Positions 1 to 9,974 of a stretch of DNA of 64,000 nt are shown here, piece by piece. The stretch's first letter is position 1. Each line of letters starts with the position of its first letter. The stretch is from BOG-908 sp964242115 (GTDB lineage Bacteria; Pseudomonadota; Alphaproteobacteria; Acetobacterales; Acetobacteraceae): NCBI GenBank assembly GCA_964242115.1, contig CAXSZX010000017.1:1-64000 (forward strand). Reading direction: 5' to 3'. Below the pieces are notes generated by a model, which saw nothing but the letters and a program-made list of their open reading frames with translations, searched no databases and had not been told where the DNA came from. A program made the translations under genes and the position numbers.

Positions 1-298
1 CTGCCGTGGTTGCCGCGGTCGCGGCGGCGGCGGCCGGGCGGGGCGCGCCGAGGTTGGCCGGCAGCGCGGGCTGCGGGGTGGCCTGGTAGGCGGGCTTCGG
101 CGCGCCGGTGCGGGTCTTGCGGACCTCCACCTGCACGGTCTTGGTGCGGCCGTGGGAGAACACCTGCTTGACCGAGCCGGCAGCCTCCGTCCGGCCCAGT
201 TCGCTGCGCCCGGCCGGACGCAGGGAGAGACGGCCCTTGGCCTCCCCTGCGTCGCGTCCGCTATCCTGTCCCACGTCGCGGTCGTTGGTTTCGCTCAT
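1..298 (-). CDS. infB: Translation initiation factor IF-2, N-terminal part
   Basis: This is the first 99 codons of IF-2, the GTPase that places initiator tRNA on the 30S subunit; the rest lies outside the window. Reading down from the ATG at 298, the protein has an acidic start and then the motif KGRLSLRPAGRSELGR, followed by SVKQVFSHGRTKTVQVEVRK, which is typical of alphaproteobacterial IF-2 N-termini. It then runs into an Ala/Pro-rich linker. The start overlaps the ylxR stop (ATGA), consistent with translational coupling in the rimP-nusA-ylxR-infB operon. The GTPase domain is not visible, so identity rests on the N-terminal motif and synteny. Confidence 0.9.
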   Translation of the reverse strand, partial: MSETNDRDVGQDSGRDAGEAKGRLSLRPAGRSELGRTEAAGSVKQVFSHGRTKTVQVEVRKTRTGAPKPAYQATPQPALPANLGAPRPAAAAATAATTA

Positions 299-930
299 TC
301 ACCTGCCTGCTTGTACAACACCTGCCCGGACACTCCCGACAGGCGTAGAACCTCATTCAGCAACGCCTCGGCCAGCCGGCCGTGCGCTATAGCCACGTGC
401 ACCGCGTGGTCGCGGCCGAAAACCCCACCCAGGGCGGTCCCGTCCATCGGCCACGCGACGGTCACATCCGCCCCCGACAGCAACCGGCGGCGTTCGTCCT
501 CGCTGCCGTCGCTGGCCTGGAGCACCAGACCCGCAGTGCCGGCCTGCACCCATTCGCGCGCCTTGGCGAATCCCGCCACCGCCTGCCCTGCCCGGCGTGC
601 CAAGCCGAGATGATCGGACAGGCGCCTGGCAAGCTGGGCTTGCAGGACGGCGGTCAGATCGACAGGCACGGAGACCGGGCCACGGGCTGCACGAGCAAAG
701 GCGCCCTTGGCACGCGCGCTTTCTATCACATCGGCACGCGGGCTCAACCAGAAACCCCTGCCCGGCAACCGCGCCGCCACGTCCGGCACCACCGCCCTGT
801 CCGGACCGATCACGAAGCGGATCATCCGTGCACGGTCGCCTTGCGTGCGGGTGACGATGCAGCGGCGTTGCGGCCCGCGTTCGGGGTCGTCGCCGACCTC
901 CACGTCCGGAGGGCCGGCAGCCTCAGTCAC
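295..930 (-). CDS. ylxR: YlxR-family RNA-binding protein (DUF448) with L7Ae-like C-terminal half
   Basis: This small nucleic-acid-binding protein is conserved between nusA and infB in many bacteria. The 211-residue product starts with a DUF448 domain (about residues 20-100; motifs RRCIVTRTQGDRARMIRFV and LPGRGFWLSPRADV) and continues with an L7Ae/L30e-like segment (LLGLARRAGQAVAGF type, here DHLGLARRAGQAVAGFAKA). The two-domain form is usual in Alphaproteobacteria. It begins 13 bases after nusA and its TGA overlaps the infB ATG. A role in translation or RNA metabolism is inferred from the family; the exact function is not established by the sequence. Confidence 0.9.
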   Translation of the reverse strand: MTEAAGPPDVEVGDDPERGPQRRCIVTRTQGDRARMIRFVIGPDRAVVPDVAARLPGRGFWLSPRADVIESARAKGAFARAARGPVSVPVDLTAVLQAQLARRLSDHLGLARRAGQAVAGFAKAREWVQAGTAGLVLQASDGSEDERRRLLSGADVTVAWPMDGTALGGVFGRDHAVHVAIAHGRLAEALLNEVLRLSGVSGQVLYKQAGE

Positions 931-943
931 ATGGGGCGCCGGG

Positions 944-2509
<1,566 letters not shown>

Positions 2510-2525
2510 GGTCGAGGTTCCAGTC

Positions 2526-2662
2526 GTCAGGAGGCGGGGTTCAGAGGCGGTGGTCGGCGCGTCGGGTGGGCGCAGCGGTCAGGAGACGAGTTCGGAGGCG
2601 GCGGTCGGATCGTCGGTGAGCGGCAGGGGGCGCAGCGGTCAGGAGACGGGTTTCAGGAGACA
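2526..2662. repeat. Degenerate tandem direct repeats in the rimP-nusA spacer
   Basis: The 157-base gap between rimP and nusA holds two imperfect units of about 55-60 bases (about 2526-2577 and 2578-2637), each ending in GCGCAGCG and followed by GTCAGGAG. A third start runs into about three short copies of a 13-base unit (GGTTTCAGGAGACA-like, 2639-2685). The short copies run into the last codons of rimP. No gene is seen. The repeats could arise by slippage and may alter spacing within the operon transcript. Confidence 0.75.
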
Positions 2663-2666
2663 GGTT

Positions 2667-3194
2667 TCAGGAGACAGGTTTCTCTGGGGCGGAGGCGGCG
2701 ATCAGCTCGTCGGTGAGGACCAGGCGGGCGCGGCGGATGTCGGCCAGCGGGAGGGCGACTTCGGTGCCGTCTTCGAGGCGGAGGCGGCCGTGGGTCTCGT
2801 CGGCGCCAAGCACGATGCCGGAGAAGCGCTTGCGGCCGGAGACCGGCATGTGGGTCTCGGCGCGGGCTAGGTGGCCGGAAAAGCGGTTCCAGTCCTTCAC
2901 GCGGGTGAGCGGGCGGTCGATGCCGGCGGAGCTGACCTCCAGCGTCCACTCGCCGGGAATGGGGTCGTTGACGTCCAGCACGGCGCCGACGACGTGGCTG
3001 ATGGCCTCGCAGTCTTCCACCGCGATCAGGGCGCCGTCCGCGCGGTCGGCCATGATCTGCACGGTGGGACGTTCGCGGCCGAGGACGGACACGCGCACCA
3101 GTTCAAACCCCATGCCGCCCAGCGTGGGGCCCACGATGGCGGCGATGCGGCCTTCCAGGCCGGTGTGGTTGAGCAGTGCGTCTGGTGCGTCCAA
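2667..3194 (-). CDS. rimP: Ribosome maturation factor RimP
   Basis: RimP assists maturation of the 30S ribosomal subunit. The product contains the two-domain RimP pattern: an N-terminal alpha/beta domain (LEGRIAAIVGPTLGGMGFEL, then DCEAISHVVGAVLDVNDPI and the strongly conserved SSAGIDRPL motif) and a C-terminal SH3-like barrel (FSGIVLGADETHGRLRLEDG and LPLADIRRARLV). The start is uncertain. No ATG fits the family N-terminus; the TTG at 3194 gives a 175-residue protein of usual length, and a CTG a few codons later is an alternative. The start sits directly against the T-run of a terminator-like hairpin (3193-3223). It is the first gene of the nusA-infB operon. Confidence 0.9.
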   Translation of the reverse strand: MDAPDALLNHTGLEGRIAAIVGPTLGGMGFELVRVSVLGRERPTVQIMADRADGALIAVEDCEAISHVVGAVLDVNDPIPGEWTLEVSSAGIDRPLTRVKDWNRFSGHLARAETHMPVSGRKRFSGIVLGADETHGRLRLEDGTEVALPLADIRRARLVLTDELIAASAPEKPVS

Positions 3195-3223
3195 AACAAA
3201 AAAGGCGGCCCGCGAAGGCCACC
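3193..3223 (-). terminator. Terminator-like hairpin at the rimP leader
   Basis: On the minus strand the sequence reads GGTGGCC, loop TTCGCG, GGCCGCC (a 7-pair stem with one G-U), followed at once by TTTTTTGTTTT. This is a textbook intrinsic terminator shape, placed immediately in front of rimP rather than after a gene. It could end transcription arriving from the upstream minus-strand genes. It could also attenuate the rimP-nusA-infB operon, for which NusA feedback is known in other bacteria. The second role is inference. Confidence 0.6.
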
Positions 3224-3312
3224 CCCCGAGAGCGGAAGATGTAGGAATGGGAGAGGTGATAGCGGATCGGGCGGGGAAAGCAAGCCAGGCAAGGCATGCG
3301 TGGTGAGGAGAG

Positions 3313-3375
3313 GTCCGCGACAGCCGTGGTAAAAGCGTTTTGCTTCTTTTCTCGAAAGAGAAGGCCTTTCTTGCC
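3313..3375. repeat. Double-hairpin intergenic repeat, half copy (core + arm B')
   Basis: Half of the AT-rich repeat family found throughout the window. It carries the core GTCCGCGACAGC, then a GCTTCTTTTCTCGAAAGAGAAGGC hairpin (reported here by positions 3342-3365), ending CTTTCTTGCC. In a full copy, arm A (GGTTCTTTTTT / GAAAAAAGAACC) and arm B (GCNGCTTTTTT / AAAAAAGCNGGC) face each other across the core, and AAAAAACTTTTG pairs with CAAAAGTTTTTT. This copy lies just before the stop codon of the minus-strand gene at 3404. Confidence 0.75.
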
Positions 3376-3403
3376 CACGCCAGCAAGAAAGGCCCGTTTG
3401 GCG

Positions 3404-3619
3404 CTATTGCGGCGTCTGCGTCATGGTGTGCGTCGTCGTCGTTGTGGTCGCGGCCGGGGGCGGTGGCATCGGCGCGGCTGACGTAGTTGTTGTTGTCGTG
3501 TGTTCGGACGTGGTCGTCACCGGCGGCGGCGTGTCGTCGCCGCAGGCGGAGACAAGCGCAGTGCCGCCGAGCACGGCGGCGGTCAGCGCCAACCGGGCGA
3601 GCGCGTTGGTGTGTGCCAT
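3404..3619 (-). CDS. Small threonine-rich lipoprotein, unknown function
   Basis: A 71-residue product not recognised as any known family. Residues 1-26 form a lipoprotein-type signal ending LVSAC, with Cys26 as the predicted lipidation site, so it is probably envelope-anchored. The mature part is almost only Thr, Pro and Ala, including runs of six threonines. It lies 11 bases downstream of the similarly Thr-rich exported protein at 3631-3969, so the two are probably co-transcribed. High GC and repetitive codons mean the C-terminal half has little independent coding evidence; the signal peptide is the main support. Confidence 0.6.
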   Translation of the reverse strand: MAHTNALARLALTAAVLGGTALVSACGDDTPPPVTTTSEHTTTTTTSAAPMPPPPAATTTTTTHTMTQTPQ

Positions 3620-3630
3620 GGTGGCCGGCC

Positions 3631-3969
3631 TCACTGCGGGATGGTCGAGCTGCTGCTGCTGCTCGTCGTGGTGGTTGTGGTGACCGGCGGCGGGGGCGGC
3701 GGGGCCACGTTGGTCGTGGTGGTCTGGCTGTCGCGCACCACGCCGTTGCTGTCGCGGTAGGTGGTGGCCTTGGAGTCCATGCGGTTGCCGTAAGCATCCA
3801 CCGCGTGCTCCTGCTTCTCCGTGCTCAGCACGCCGGGGGGCGGCGATACGGGCATCGGCGCGGGCTGGGCCACCGTGGTCTGCGAGGTGGTGGTGTCGGT
3901 GACCTGCGCGCTGGCGGCGCCGGCGCAGAGGGTAAGCGCCAGGACAGAAATGGTTAACGTATGCTTCAC
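3631..3969 (-). CDS. Secreted proline/threonine-rich protein, unknown function
   Basis: A 112-residue protein with a clear Sec signal peptide (MKHTLTISVLALTLCAGAASA, cleavage after residue 21 or so). A central segment contains GVLSTEKQEHAVDAYGNRMD and TYRDSNGVVRDSQ, and the tail is rich in Pro, Thr and Ser (PPPPPPVTTTTTT then six serines). The middle segment resembles short repeats seen in small periplasmic proteins of Acetobacteraceae, but no function is assignable. It is followed closely by the small Thr-rich lipoprotein gene. Confidence 0.7.
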   Translation of the reverse strand: MKHTLTISVLALTLCAGAASAQVTDTTTSQTTVAQPAPMPVSPPPGVLSTEKQEHAVDAYGNRMDSKATTYRDSNGVVRDSQTTTTNVAPPPPPPVTTTTTTSSSSSSTIPQ

Positions 3970-4090
3970 TTTGTGACTCCCTAGTGGGTGCGAGTTCTGA
4001 CGAGTGGCTGGTCGTTACTGTGCCGAGCAGCGGAACGCCGCTTGCCGGGCGGCGGTTCCTGTATGTCACGCGGGTAGGTGGCGAAACGAA

Positions 4091-4156
4091 GGCAAGCGGT
4101 GCTTTTTCGAAAAAAAGAATTAAATAGCTTTTGCGCCGGCCGTCGCGGACGGCTGA
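4091..4156. repeat. Double-hairpin intergenic repeat, half copy (arm A + type II core)
   Basis: Reads GGCAAGCGGTGCTTTTTCG, then AAAAAAAGAATTAAATAGC, and ends in the type II core GTCGCGGACGGCTGA. Arm A is degenerate. It lies upstream of the minus-strand gene 3631-3969. Confidence 0.7.
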
Positions 4157-4400
4157 CCCGGTGCCCTTAATGCCGACCCCCGGCTTTGCGGCGAGGCGGT
4201 AAGGGTTGTTTCGCAACGAGCGGACTAGTCTCGAATGGGCGCGCGTATCCAACGACCTTGTCTACCGGGTGACAAAGCTGCGTCCGGCAAACCTCGCCCC
4301 TGTCGGCATGCTGCCGCAACCACCAGGTGCCACTCGCCAATACGATGCCGGAACTGCGCCGCTGCGTAGAGGAGCCGGTGGAACCAGCGAAAGACACCTT

Positions 4401-4490
4401 GTCCTGCTGTCACGGCGTTTGCTGCAGCGTGCACCCAGAGAGCAAAAGTTTTTCGGTTCTTCTTCACAAAAACCGCTTGCCTGCCCTGCC
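4401..4490. repeat. Double-hairpin intergenic repeat, half copy (core + arm A')
   Basis: Core-like CTGCTGTCACGGCG and GCTGCAGCGTGCACC, then CAAAAGTTTTTCGGTTCTTC and AACCGCTTGCCTGCC. On the minus strand this is arm A, beginning six bases after the stop codon of the FAD dehydrogenase gene, a typical position for the family. Confidence 0.7.
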
Positions 4491-4496
4491 TGCCGC

Positions 4497-6128
4497 TCAG
4501 TTGGCGATCTGCCGGGCGAGCGCCTCGGCGACGCGCGTGCCGTCGATGGCGGCCGACAGGATGCCGCCAGCGTAGCCGGCGCCTTCGCCCGCGGGATACA
4601 GGCCGGGGGTGTTCAGGCTCTGGAAGTCGGCGCCGCGGGTGATGCGGACGGGCGAGGAGGTGCGGGTTTCCACGCCGGTCATCACAGCGTCGGCCATGTC
4701 GAAGCCGGGGATCTGGCGGCCGAAGACGGGCAGGGCCTCGCGGATGGCGGCCAGCACGTAGTCCGGCAGGCAGGCGGACAGGTCGGTGGGGACCACGCCC
4801 GGTTTGTAGGACGGTACCACCTCGCCGAGGGTCGTGCTGGGGCGGTTGGCGAGGAGGTCGCCGACACGCTGGCCGGGGGCGGCGTAGGTGCTGCCGCCGG
4901 CGGTGAAGGCAAGGGATTCGAGGCGGCGCTGGAAGGCGATGCCGGCCAGCGGGTCGGCGCGGTGGGTTTGGGCGTAGTCGGCGGGGGTGTAGTCGGCTTG
5001 GGTGATGCCGACGACGATGCCGGCGTTGGCGTTGCGCTCGGCGCGGGAGTACTGGCTCATGCCGTTGGTGACGACACGGCCGGGTTCGGAGGTGGCAGCG
5101 ACCACGGTGCCGCCGGGGCACATGCAGAAGCTGTAGGTGGAGCGGCCGTTGCTGCCGTGGTGGACGAGCTTGTAGTCGGCAGCACCCAGGCGGGCGTTGC
5201 CGGCGAAGCTGCCGAAGCGGGCGCGGTCGATGACCGATTGCGGGTGTTCGATGCGCACGCCGACGGAGAACGGCTTGGCGTCGAGGTGCACGCCGCGGGC
5301 GACCAGGGTTGCGAACATGTCGCGCGACGAGTGGCCGGGGGCGAGGACGACCTGGCGGGCGTCAAGCACTTCGCCGCCGGCCAGGATGAGGGCTTCGAGG
5401 CGGCGGGTGCCGTCCGGCGCGCGGCCGATGACCAGGTCTTCGACGCGGGTTTCGAAGCGGTACTCGCCGCCGAGGGACTCGATGCTGGCGCGCAGGCTTT
5501 CCACCACGGTGACCAGGCGGAAGGTGCCGATGTGGGGCTTGCTGGCGACCAGGATTTCCGACGGGGCGCCGGCGCGGACGAATTCTTCGAGCACGCGGCG
5601 GCCGAGATGGGCGGGGTCGCGCACGCCGGACCATAACTTGCCGTCGGAGAAGGTGCCGGCGCCGCCCTCGCCGAACTGCACGTTGCTTTCGGGGGTGAGG
5701 ACGGATTGGCGCCAGAGAGCGAAGGTGTCCTTCGTGCGCTCACGGACGACGCGGCCGCGTTCGAGAACAATGGGGCGGAAACCCATCTGGGCCAAAGTGA
5801 GGGCGGCAAACAGGCCGCAGGGGCCGGCGCCGATGACCACCGGGCGGTGGGCGAGGCGGTCCGGGGCGCGGGCGACGTGGCGGTAGGCCATGTCGGGGGT
5901 GCGGGCGACGTTCGGGTGGCTGGCGAGGCGGGTTAGGGTGGCGGACTCGTCGGGGACGGTGACGTCGAGCGTGTAGACGAGGTGGATGGCGCTGCGCTTG
6001 CGGGCGTCGTAGCCGCGGCGGAAGATTTGGGTTGAGGTGGGGGGCTCGCCGAGACGCTGCGCGGCGGCCGCGGACAAGGCTGCGTCGTCGTGGTCGAGCG
6101 GGAGCTTGAGTTCGGTGAGGCGGAGCAT
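4497..6128 (-). CDS. FAD-dependent dehydrogenase (COG2509-type NAD(P)/FAD oxidoreductase)
   Basis: A 543-residue flavoprotein of the uncharacterised FAD-dependent dehydrogenase family. An N-terminal helper domain (1-90) contains the RRGYDARKR motif typical of the family. The Rossmann FAD-binding motif VVIGAGPCGLFAALTLAQMG follows at about 97-116, ending in the ERG acidic residue. Later motifs include FGEGGAGTFSDGKLWSGV (about 152-170), VLAPGHSSRDMF, and the C-terminal FAD contact YPAGEGAGYAGGILSAAIDG. Length and motif order match full members. The physiological substrate is unknown. No adjacent pathway genes give a clue; a palindromic intergenic region follows on its 5' side. Confidence 0.88.
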   Translation of the reverse strand: MLRLTELKLPLDHDDAALSAAAAQRLGEPPTSTQIFRRGYDARKRSAIHLVYTLDVTVPDESATLTRLASHPNVARTPDMAYRHVARAPDRLAHRPVVIGAGPCGLFAALTLAQMGFRPIVLERGRVVRERTKDTFALWRQSVLTPESNVQFGEGGAGTFSDGKLWSGVRDPAHLGRRVLEEFVRAGAPSEILVASKPHIGTFRLVTVVESLRASIESLGGEYRFETRVEDLVIGRAPDGTRRLEALILAGGEVLDARQVVLAPGHSSRDMFATLVARGVHLDAKPFSVGVRIEHPQSVIDRARFGSFAGNARLGAADYKLVHHGSNGRSTYSFCMCPGGTVVAATSEPGRVVTNGMSQYSRAERNANAGIVVGITQADYTPADYAQTHRADPLAGIAFQRRLESLAFTAGGSTYAAPGQRVGDLLANRPSTTLGEVVPSYKPGVVPTDLSACLPDYVLAAIREALPVFGRQIPGFDMADAVMTGVETRTSSPVRITRGADFQSLNTPGLYPAGEGAGYAGGILSAAIDGTRVAEALARQIAN

Positions 6129-6160
6129 GGCGCGCAGGTAGGCGCGGCGGGGGCTGGGAC

Positions 6161-6295
6161 CAAGGCCGGGGGGCTCTGCCCCTTGGACCCCCGCTGGGGC
6201 CAGTCGGCCCCAGACCCCGGCTTCGCCCCCTCGAGCAAACAGGTTCTAAGGACGACTGTCCTGAGCGGGGTCCAGGGGCAGAGCCCCCGGCCTTG
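6161..6295. repeat. Large imperfect palindrome (GGGGCTCTGCCCC-type) between two minus-strand genes
   Basis: Arms at 6161-6195 and 6264-6295 are inverted copies of each other (core GGGGGCTCTGCCCC, then TGGACCCC, then GCT), nearly perfect over about 32 bases. The interior contains two smaller hairpins, CTGGGGCC AGTC GGCCCCAG (6194-6213) and AGGAC GACT GTCCT (about 6249-6262). It fills the gap between the PEP-CTERM gene stop (6296) and the FAD gene start (6128). Such GC-rich palindromes recur in high-GC alphaproteobacterial genomes and could be terminators or REP-like elements. It is clearly a different family from the AT-rich repeat. Confidence 0.8.
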
Positions 6296-7024
6296 CTACT
6301 GCCGTCGCCTCGCCATCCTGAGCAGGCCCAGCATCCCGCTGCCCAGCACCGCAAGAGACGCCGGTTCCGGCACGTTGGTGAACGGGTTGACGGAGCCCGC
6401 GTACACCAGCGCGTCCACCCCGTTGCACGAGGTGCCGTTCCCCGTGGCGGAGTTGCCGTTCGTGCAGGTGCGCTGGAAGGTGGCCGGCGAGTAGCCGGTG
6501 GCGCTGTATTGAGTGAGCTCGTAGCTGATGGTGTAGGTCTGGCCGATGACGGTGTTGATCGTCTGGGAGAGGCCGTCGTAGCCGCCGGTGGAGCCGTCGT
6601 ACCAGTAGTCGCTGCCCGAGTTGGCTGCGAGGTGGGAGTCGGTTCCGGTGGTGCCGACTTCGCCGGGGAAGGCCATGCGGGTTTGCGTGTAGGCGGTCCA
6701 GCCGGTCGCCACGCTGCCGACGGGGCCGGCTTCGAATCCGGGGTTGGTGAGCAGGTTGGCGCCACCGCCGGTGCTGACCGAGGCGTCGTCGAAGCCGAAA
6801 TAGCCGGGGTCGTTGCGGAACGCCCAGGTGATGACCGAGCTGGTGGTGGAGGCCACGAAGGACGCCGTGTAGTTGGTGTAGCTGGTCGGCAGTGCCAGCC
6901 CGGCCAGGTCCTCCACCAGGGGGCCAGCCGGCGGCGCGTTGTTGACGGCGTTGGTGGCGGCCCGGGCCTGGCCGGCTGCCAGCAGCGCGCACCCTATCAA
7001 CGTCAGCGCGGTTGGGCTTCTCAT
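6296..7024 (-). CDS. PEP-CTERM sorting-domain protein
   Basis: A secreted protein of 242 residues. The ATG at 7024 opens a signal peptide (SPTALTLIGCALLAAGQARA). The body contains TSYTNYTASFVASTTSSVIT and LLTNPGFEAG, which resembles the carbohydrate-binding or choice-of-anchor folds common in this class. The C-terminus carries the hallmark sorting signal VPEPASLAVLGSGMLGL followed by RMARRRQ. Such proteins are processed by an exosortase (EpsH/XrtA), and no exosortase gene lies in this window. A longer in-frame start at 7057 exists but is less likely. The specific role is unknown. Confidence 0.85.
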   Translation of the reverse strand: MRSPTALTLIGCALLAAGQARAATNAVNNAPPAGPLVEDLAGLALPTSYTNYTASFVASTTSSVITWAFRNDPGYFGFDDASVSTGGGANLLTNPGFEAGPVGSVATGWTAYTQTRMAFPGEVGTTGTDSHLAANSGSDYWYDGSTGGYDGLSQTINTVIGQTYTISYELTQYSATGYSPATFQRTCTNGNSATGNGTSCNGVDALVYAGSVNPFTNVPEPASLAVLGSGMLGLLRMARRRQ

Positions 7025-7207
7025 TTTAAGGCGTTCCCCAGCAACAATGACCCGCACGGATCATCCGCTTCCGGAATGCACCGAAGTGCGTTCGATATCA
7101 ATACAAAACGTCGCCGACGTTGAAAAAATTGGATGGCCGGCGGGTGAGGGCCCTTGGAGCTGTCTCGTGCCAGCGGCACGGGTTGAGGGAGGCGCCGGGG
7201 AAGGAAG

Positions 7208-7248
7208 GCAAGGCCTGCTTTTCTGAAGAAGAAGCAAAGGACTTTTGG
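7208..7248. repeat. Double-hairpin intergenic repeat, half copy (arm B)
   Basis: GCAAGGCCTGCTTTTCTG then AAGAAGAAGCAAAGGACTTT. A degenerate arm A' ending AAAGAACTGCCTGTCTTGC follows at 7352-7395, so this is a full element whose centre seems displaced, with the unrelated 7298-7339 repeat in between. It lies in a divergent promoter region, an exception to the usual gene-end location. Confidence 0.6.
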
Positions 7249-7297
7249 TGAGTCATCTGGCGTGTTTTTTCGAGTTGTGGCTATGAGCACCGGGGCG

Positions 7298-7339
7298 TCG
7301 TGCGAGTAGCACGCCGCCGCATGACAAAAACCGCGTCAG
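7298..7339 (+). repeat. Short dispersed repeat with CGTGC-GAGTA-GCACG hairpin (copy 1)
   Basis: The sequence TCGTGCGAGTAGCACGC, then CGCATGACAAA, then CCGCGTCAG recurs in inverted orientation at 9719-9758 with only a few differences. The two copies flank the fumC-puhC segment. The first part can form a 5-base-pair hairpin. Confidence 0.7.
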
Positions 7340-7479
7340 ATGGCCCCAGGGCGACTTTTCACACGATCACTCGAAAAGAACTGCCTGTCTTGCTCCTCAC
7401 AGGTGGCCGCCTCCACCCAGCCTATCGACACCCGGCTTTCCTGGGTATGACCGGCCCGACACGGGTCGAAAGGTGAGAG

Positions 7480-8904
<1,425 letters not shown>

Positions 8905-8910
8905 GGGCGA

Positions 8911-9120
8911 GGCAAGGCAAGCGGTTCTTTTTTGATAAAAAGAACCAAAACTTTTGTCTCCTTGGGTGCGCCTTGGTGAGACGTGTTGTTTCAGCTTCTA
9001 CGACAGCGCTCGCACCAGGTTGCGCTCGTCCACGACGGGGGTGTCGCGACGCTTCGGCAGCGTGTACGCGAGGAGACAAACGTCTTCGGTTTCCTTGCGG
9101 AAAAGCGCTGCTTGCCTTGC
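8911..9120. repeat. Double-hairpin intergenic repeat, split copy (A ... A')
   Basis: Arm A at 8911-8960 (GGCAAGCGGTTCTTTTTTG, then AAAAAGAACCAAAAC) begins seven bases after the fumC stop. A core and arm A' occur at 9041-9120 (GTCGCGACG, GCAGCGTGTACGCGAGGAG, then GAAAAGCGCTGCTTGCCTTG). Some 80 bases of unrelated sequence separate them. Confidence 0.7.
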
Positions 9121-9162
9121 CTGTTGGTGACGAAGCTGCCGTCTCTCCCCAGATACCGTCAC

Positions 9163-9636
9163 ATGCCAGTCCGACCGCCGAACCAAATACCGCTGTCCCG
9201 CCCGCTGATGGTCATCGCGGTGCTGCTTGCCATCATGGTTGCGATTGCTCTCGTCTCGCGCGGGCGGCATGGCGGGGAGCCGCCGCCGGCTGTGCCCGTG
9301 CGCAGTGCCGACCTGCTGATGCAGGACAACCCCGATGGCAGCGTCACCGTGACCCAGGCCGGCAGCGGACGGCTGGTGACGACTTTGCAGCCTGCAACGA
9401 ATGCGTTCGTTCGCGTGCTGCTGACGGGGTTGGTGCGCGAGCGGCGGCGGGAGGGCGAGGGCTCCCATGCAATCCCGTTTCACCTGACCCGTTGGTCGGA
9501 TGGGCGGCTTACGGTGGACGACACGGCTACCGGCCGGCTGATCGAGCTCGAAGCGTTCGGCCACACCAACGAGGCGGCGTTTGCCCGGCTGCTGGAGCTT
9601 AGTCCAGCGTCGCAGAGTTCGAGTGCGCATCAGTAA
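9163..9636 (+). CDS. puhC: Photosynthetic complex assembly protein PuhC
   Basis: PuhC helps assemble or stabilise the reaction centre and its antenna in purple bacteria. The 157-residue product has an N-terminal membrane anchor (LMVIAVLLAIMVAIALVSRG, about residues 15-34). A periplasmic domain follows with the family pattern: LLMQDNPDGSVTVTQAGSG, then ATNAFVRVLLTGLVRERR, then PFHLTRWSDGRLTVDDTATG and LIELEAFGHTNEAAFARLL. The start is set at the ATG at 9163 because it directly precedes the anchor. Unusually, it is on the strand opposite to puhA-puhB and converges on puhB across a repeat element. Confidence 0.88.
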   Translation: MPVRPPNQIPLSRPLMVIAVLLAIMVAIALVSRGRHGGEPPPAVPVRSADLLMQDNPDGSVTVTQAGSGRLVTTLQPATNAFVRVLLTGLVRERRREGEGSHAIPFHLTRWSDGRLTVDDTATGRLIELEAFGHTNEAAFARLLELSPASQSSSAHQ

Positions 9637-9718
9637 TACAAGTCGCTCAAAGTCTGGGCCGGTGACAGGAAAACAAGCGGGTCTTTTTGGGTGCACGGCT
9701 GAAAAGCCTAGCGTTCAC

Positions 9719-9758
9719 CTGACGCGGTTTGTCATGCGAAAGCGTGCTACTCGCACGA
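9719..9758 (-). repeat. Short dispersed repeat (copy 2, inverted)
   Basis: Reverse complement of the 7298-7339 unit (CTGACGCGGTTTGTCATGCG, then GCGTGCTACTCGCACGA), with small differences in the linker. Confidence 0.7.
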
Positions 9759-9849
9759 AGCTCCGTTGCCCATGGCCTTCGAGGCCACTCTGCTCCGGTA
9801 TTCGGAAACCCACCCCAGCTGACCCACCAGGCCAAATTCGTCGAACAAA

Positions 9850-9967
9850 CCCTGAAAAAGAAACAAAAACTTTTGTTTCCTTACACACGCTGCAAAAAAA
9901 CACCGCGACAGCAGGACCAAAAGTCTTTTGCTTCTTTTCTTCAGAAAAGAAGGCCTTGCTTTCTTTC
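9850..9967. repeat. Double-hairpin intergenic repeat, near-full copy (degenerate A, core, B')
   Basis: CTGAAAAAGAAACAAAAACT then TTTGTTTCC, core ACCGCGACAGCAGGACC, then AAAAGTCTTTTGCTTCTTTT and AGAAGGCCTTGC. It ends eight bases before the puhB stop in a convergent gap. Confidence 0.8.
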
Positions 9968-9974
9968 CCGCCTC

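Larger units (their letters stand above)
3970..4496. other. Gene-free interval with two repeat half-copies
   Basis: Between the start of the 3631-3969 gene and the stop of the FAD dehydrogenase gene I see no credible coding sequence. It holds a repeat half-copy at 4091-4156 and another at 4401-4490. About 250 bases between them (4157-4400) show no recognisable feature. The promoter of the 3969 gene presumably lies in its first 100 bases, but I cannot point to a convincing -35/-10 pair. Confidence 0.6.
7025..7479. other. Divergent intergenic region between PEP-CTERM gene and fumC
   Basis: The 455-base gap holds one repeat arm (7208-7248), a second short repeat (7298-7339) whose inverted partner is at 9719-9758, and a degenerate arm A' (7352-7395). 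The remaining sequence should include promoters for both flanking genes. The fumC ribosome site AAAGGTGAG is seen just before 7480. No gene is supported here. Confidence 0.6.
9637..9974. other. Convergent intergenic region between puhC and puhB
   Basis: 338 bases without a gene. It contains a fragment resembling arm A (about 9669-9690), the inverted copy of the short repeat (9719-9758), and a full double-hairpin element (9850-9967) ending eight bases before the puhB stop. It probably serves as a two-way transcription end. Confidence 0.65.

Noticed and set aside
3205..3300. Possible tRNA gene upstream of rimP, as in some bacteria
   Set aside because: I could not fit a cloverleaf or a TTCGANTC T-loop on either strand; the structured part is the terminator-like hairpin.
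4167..4397. 76-codon minus-strand frame between repeat half-copies
   Set aside because: No ribosome site, mixed composition and no motif; more likely non-coding.
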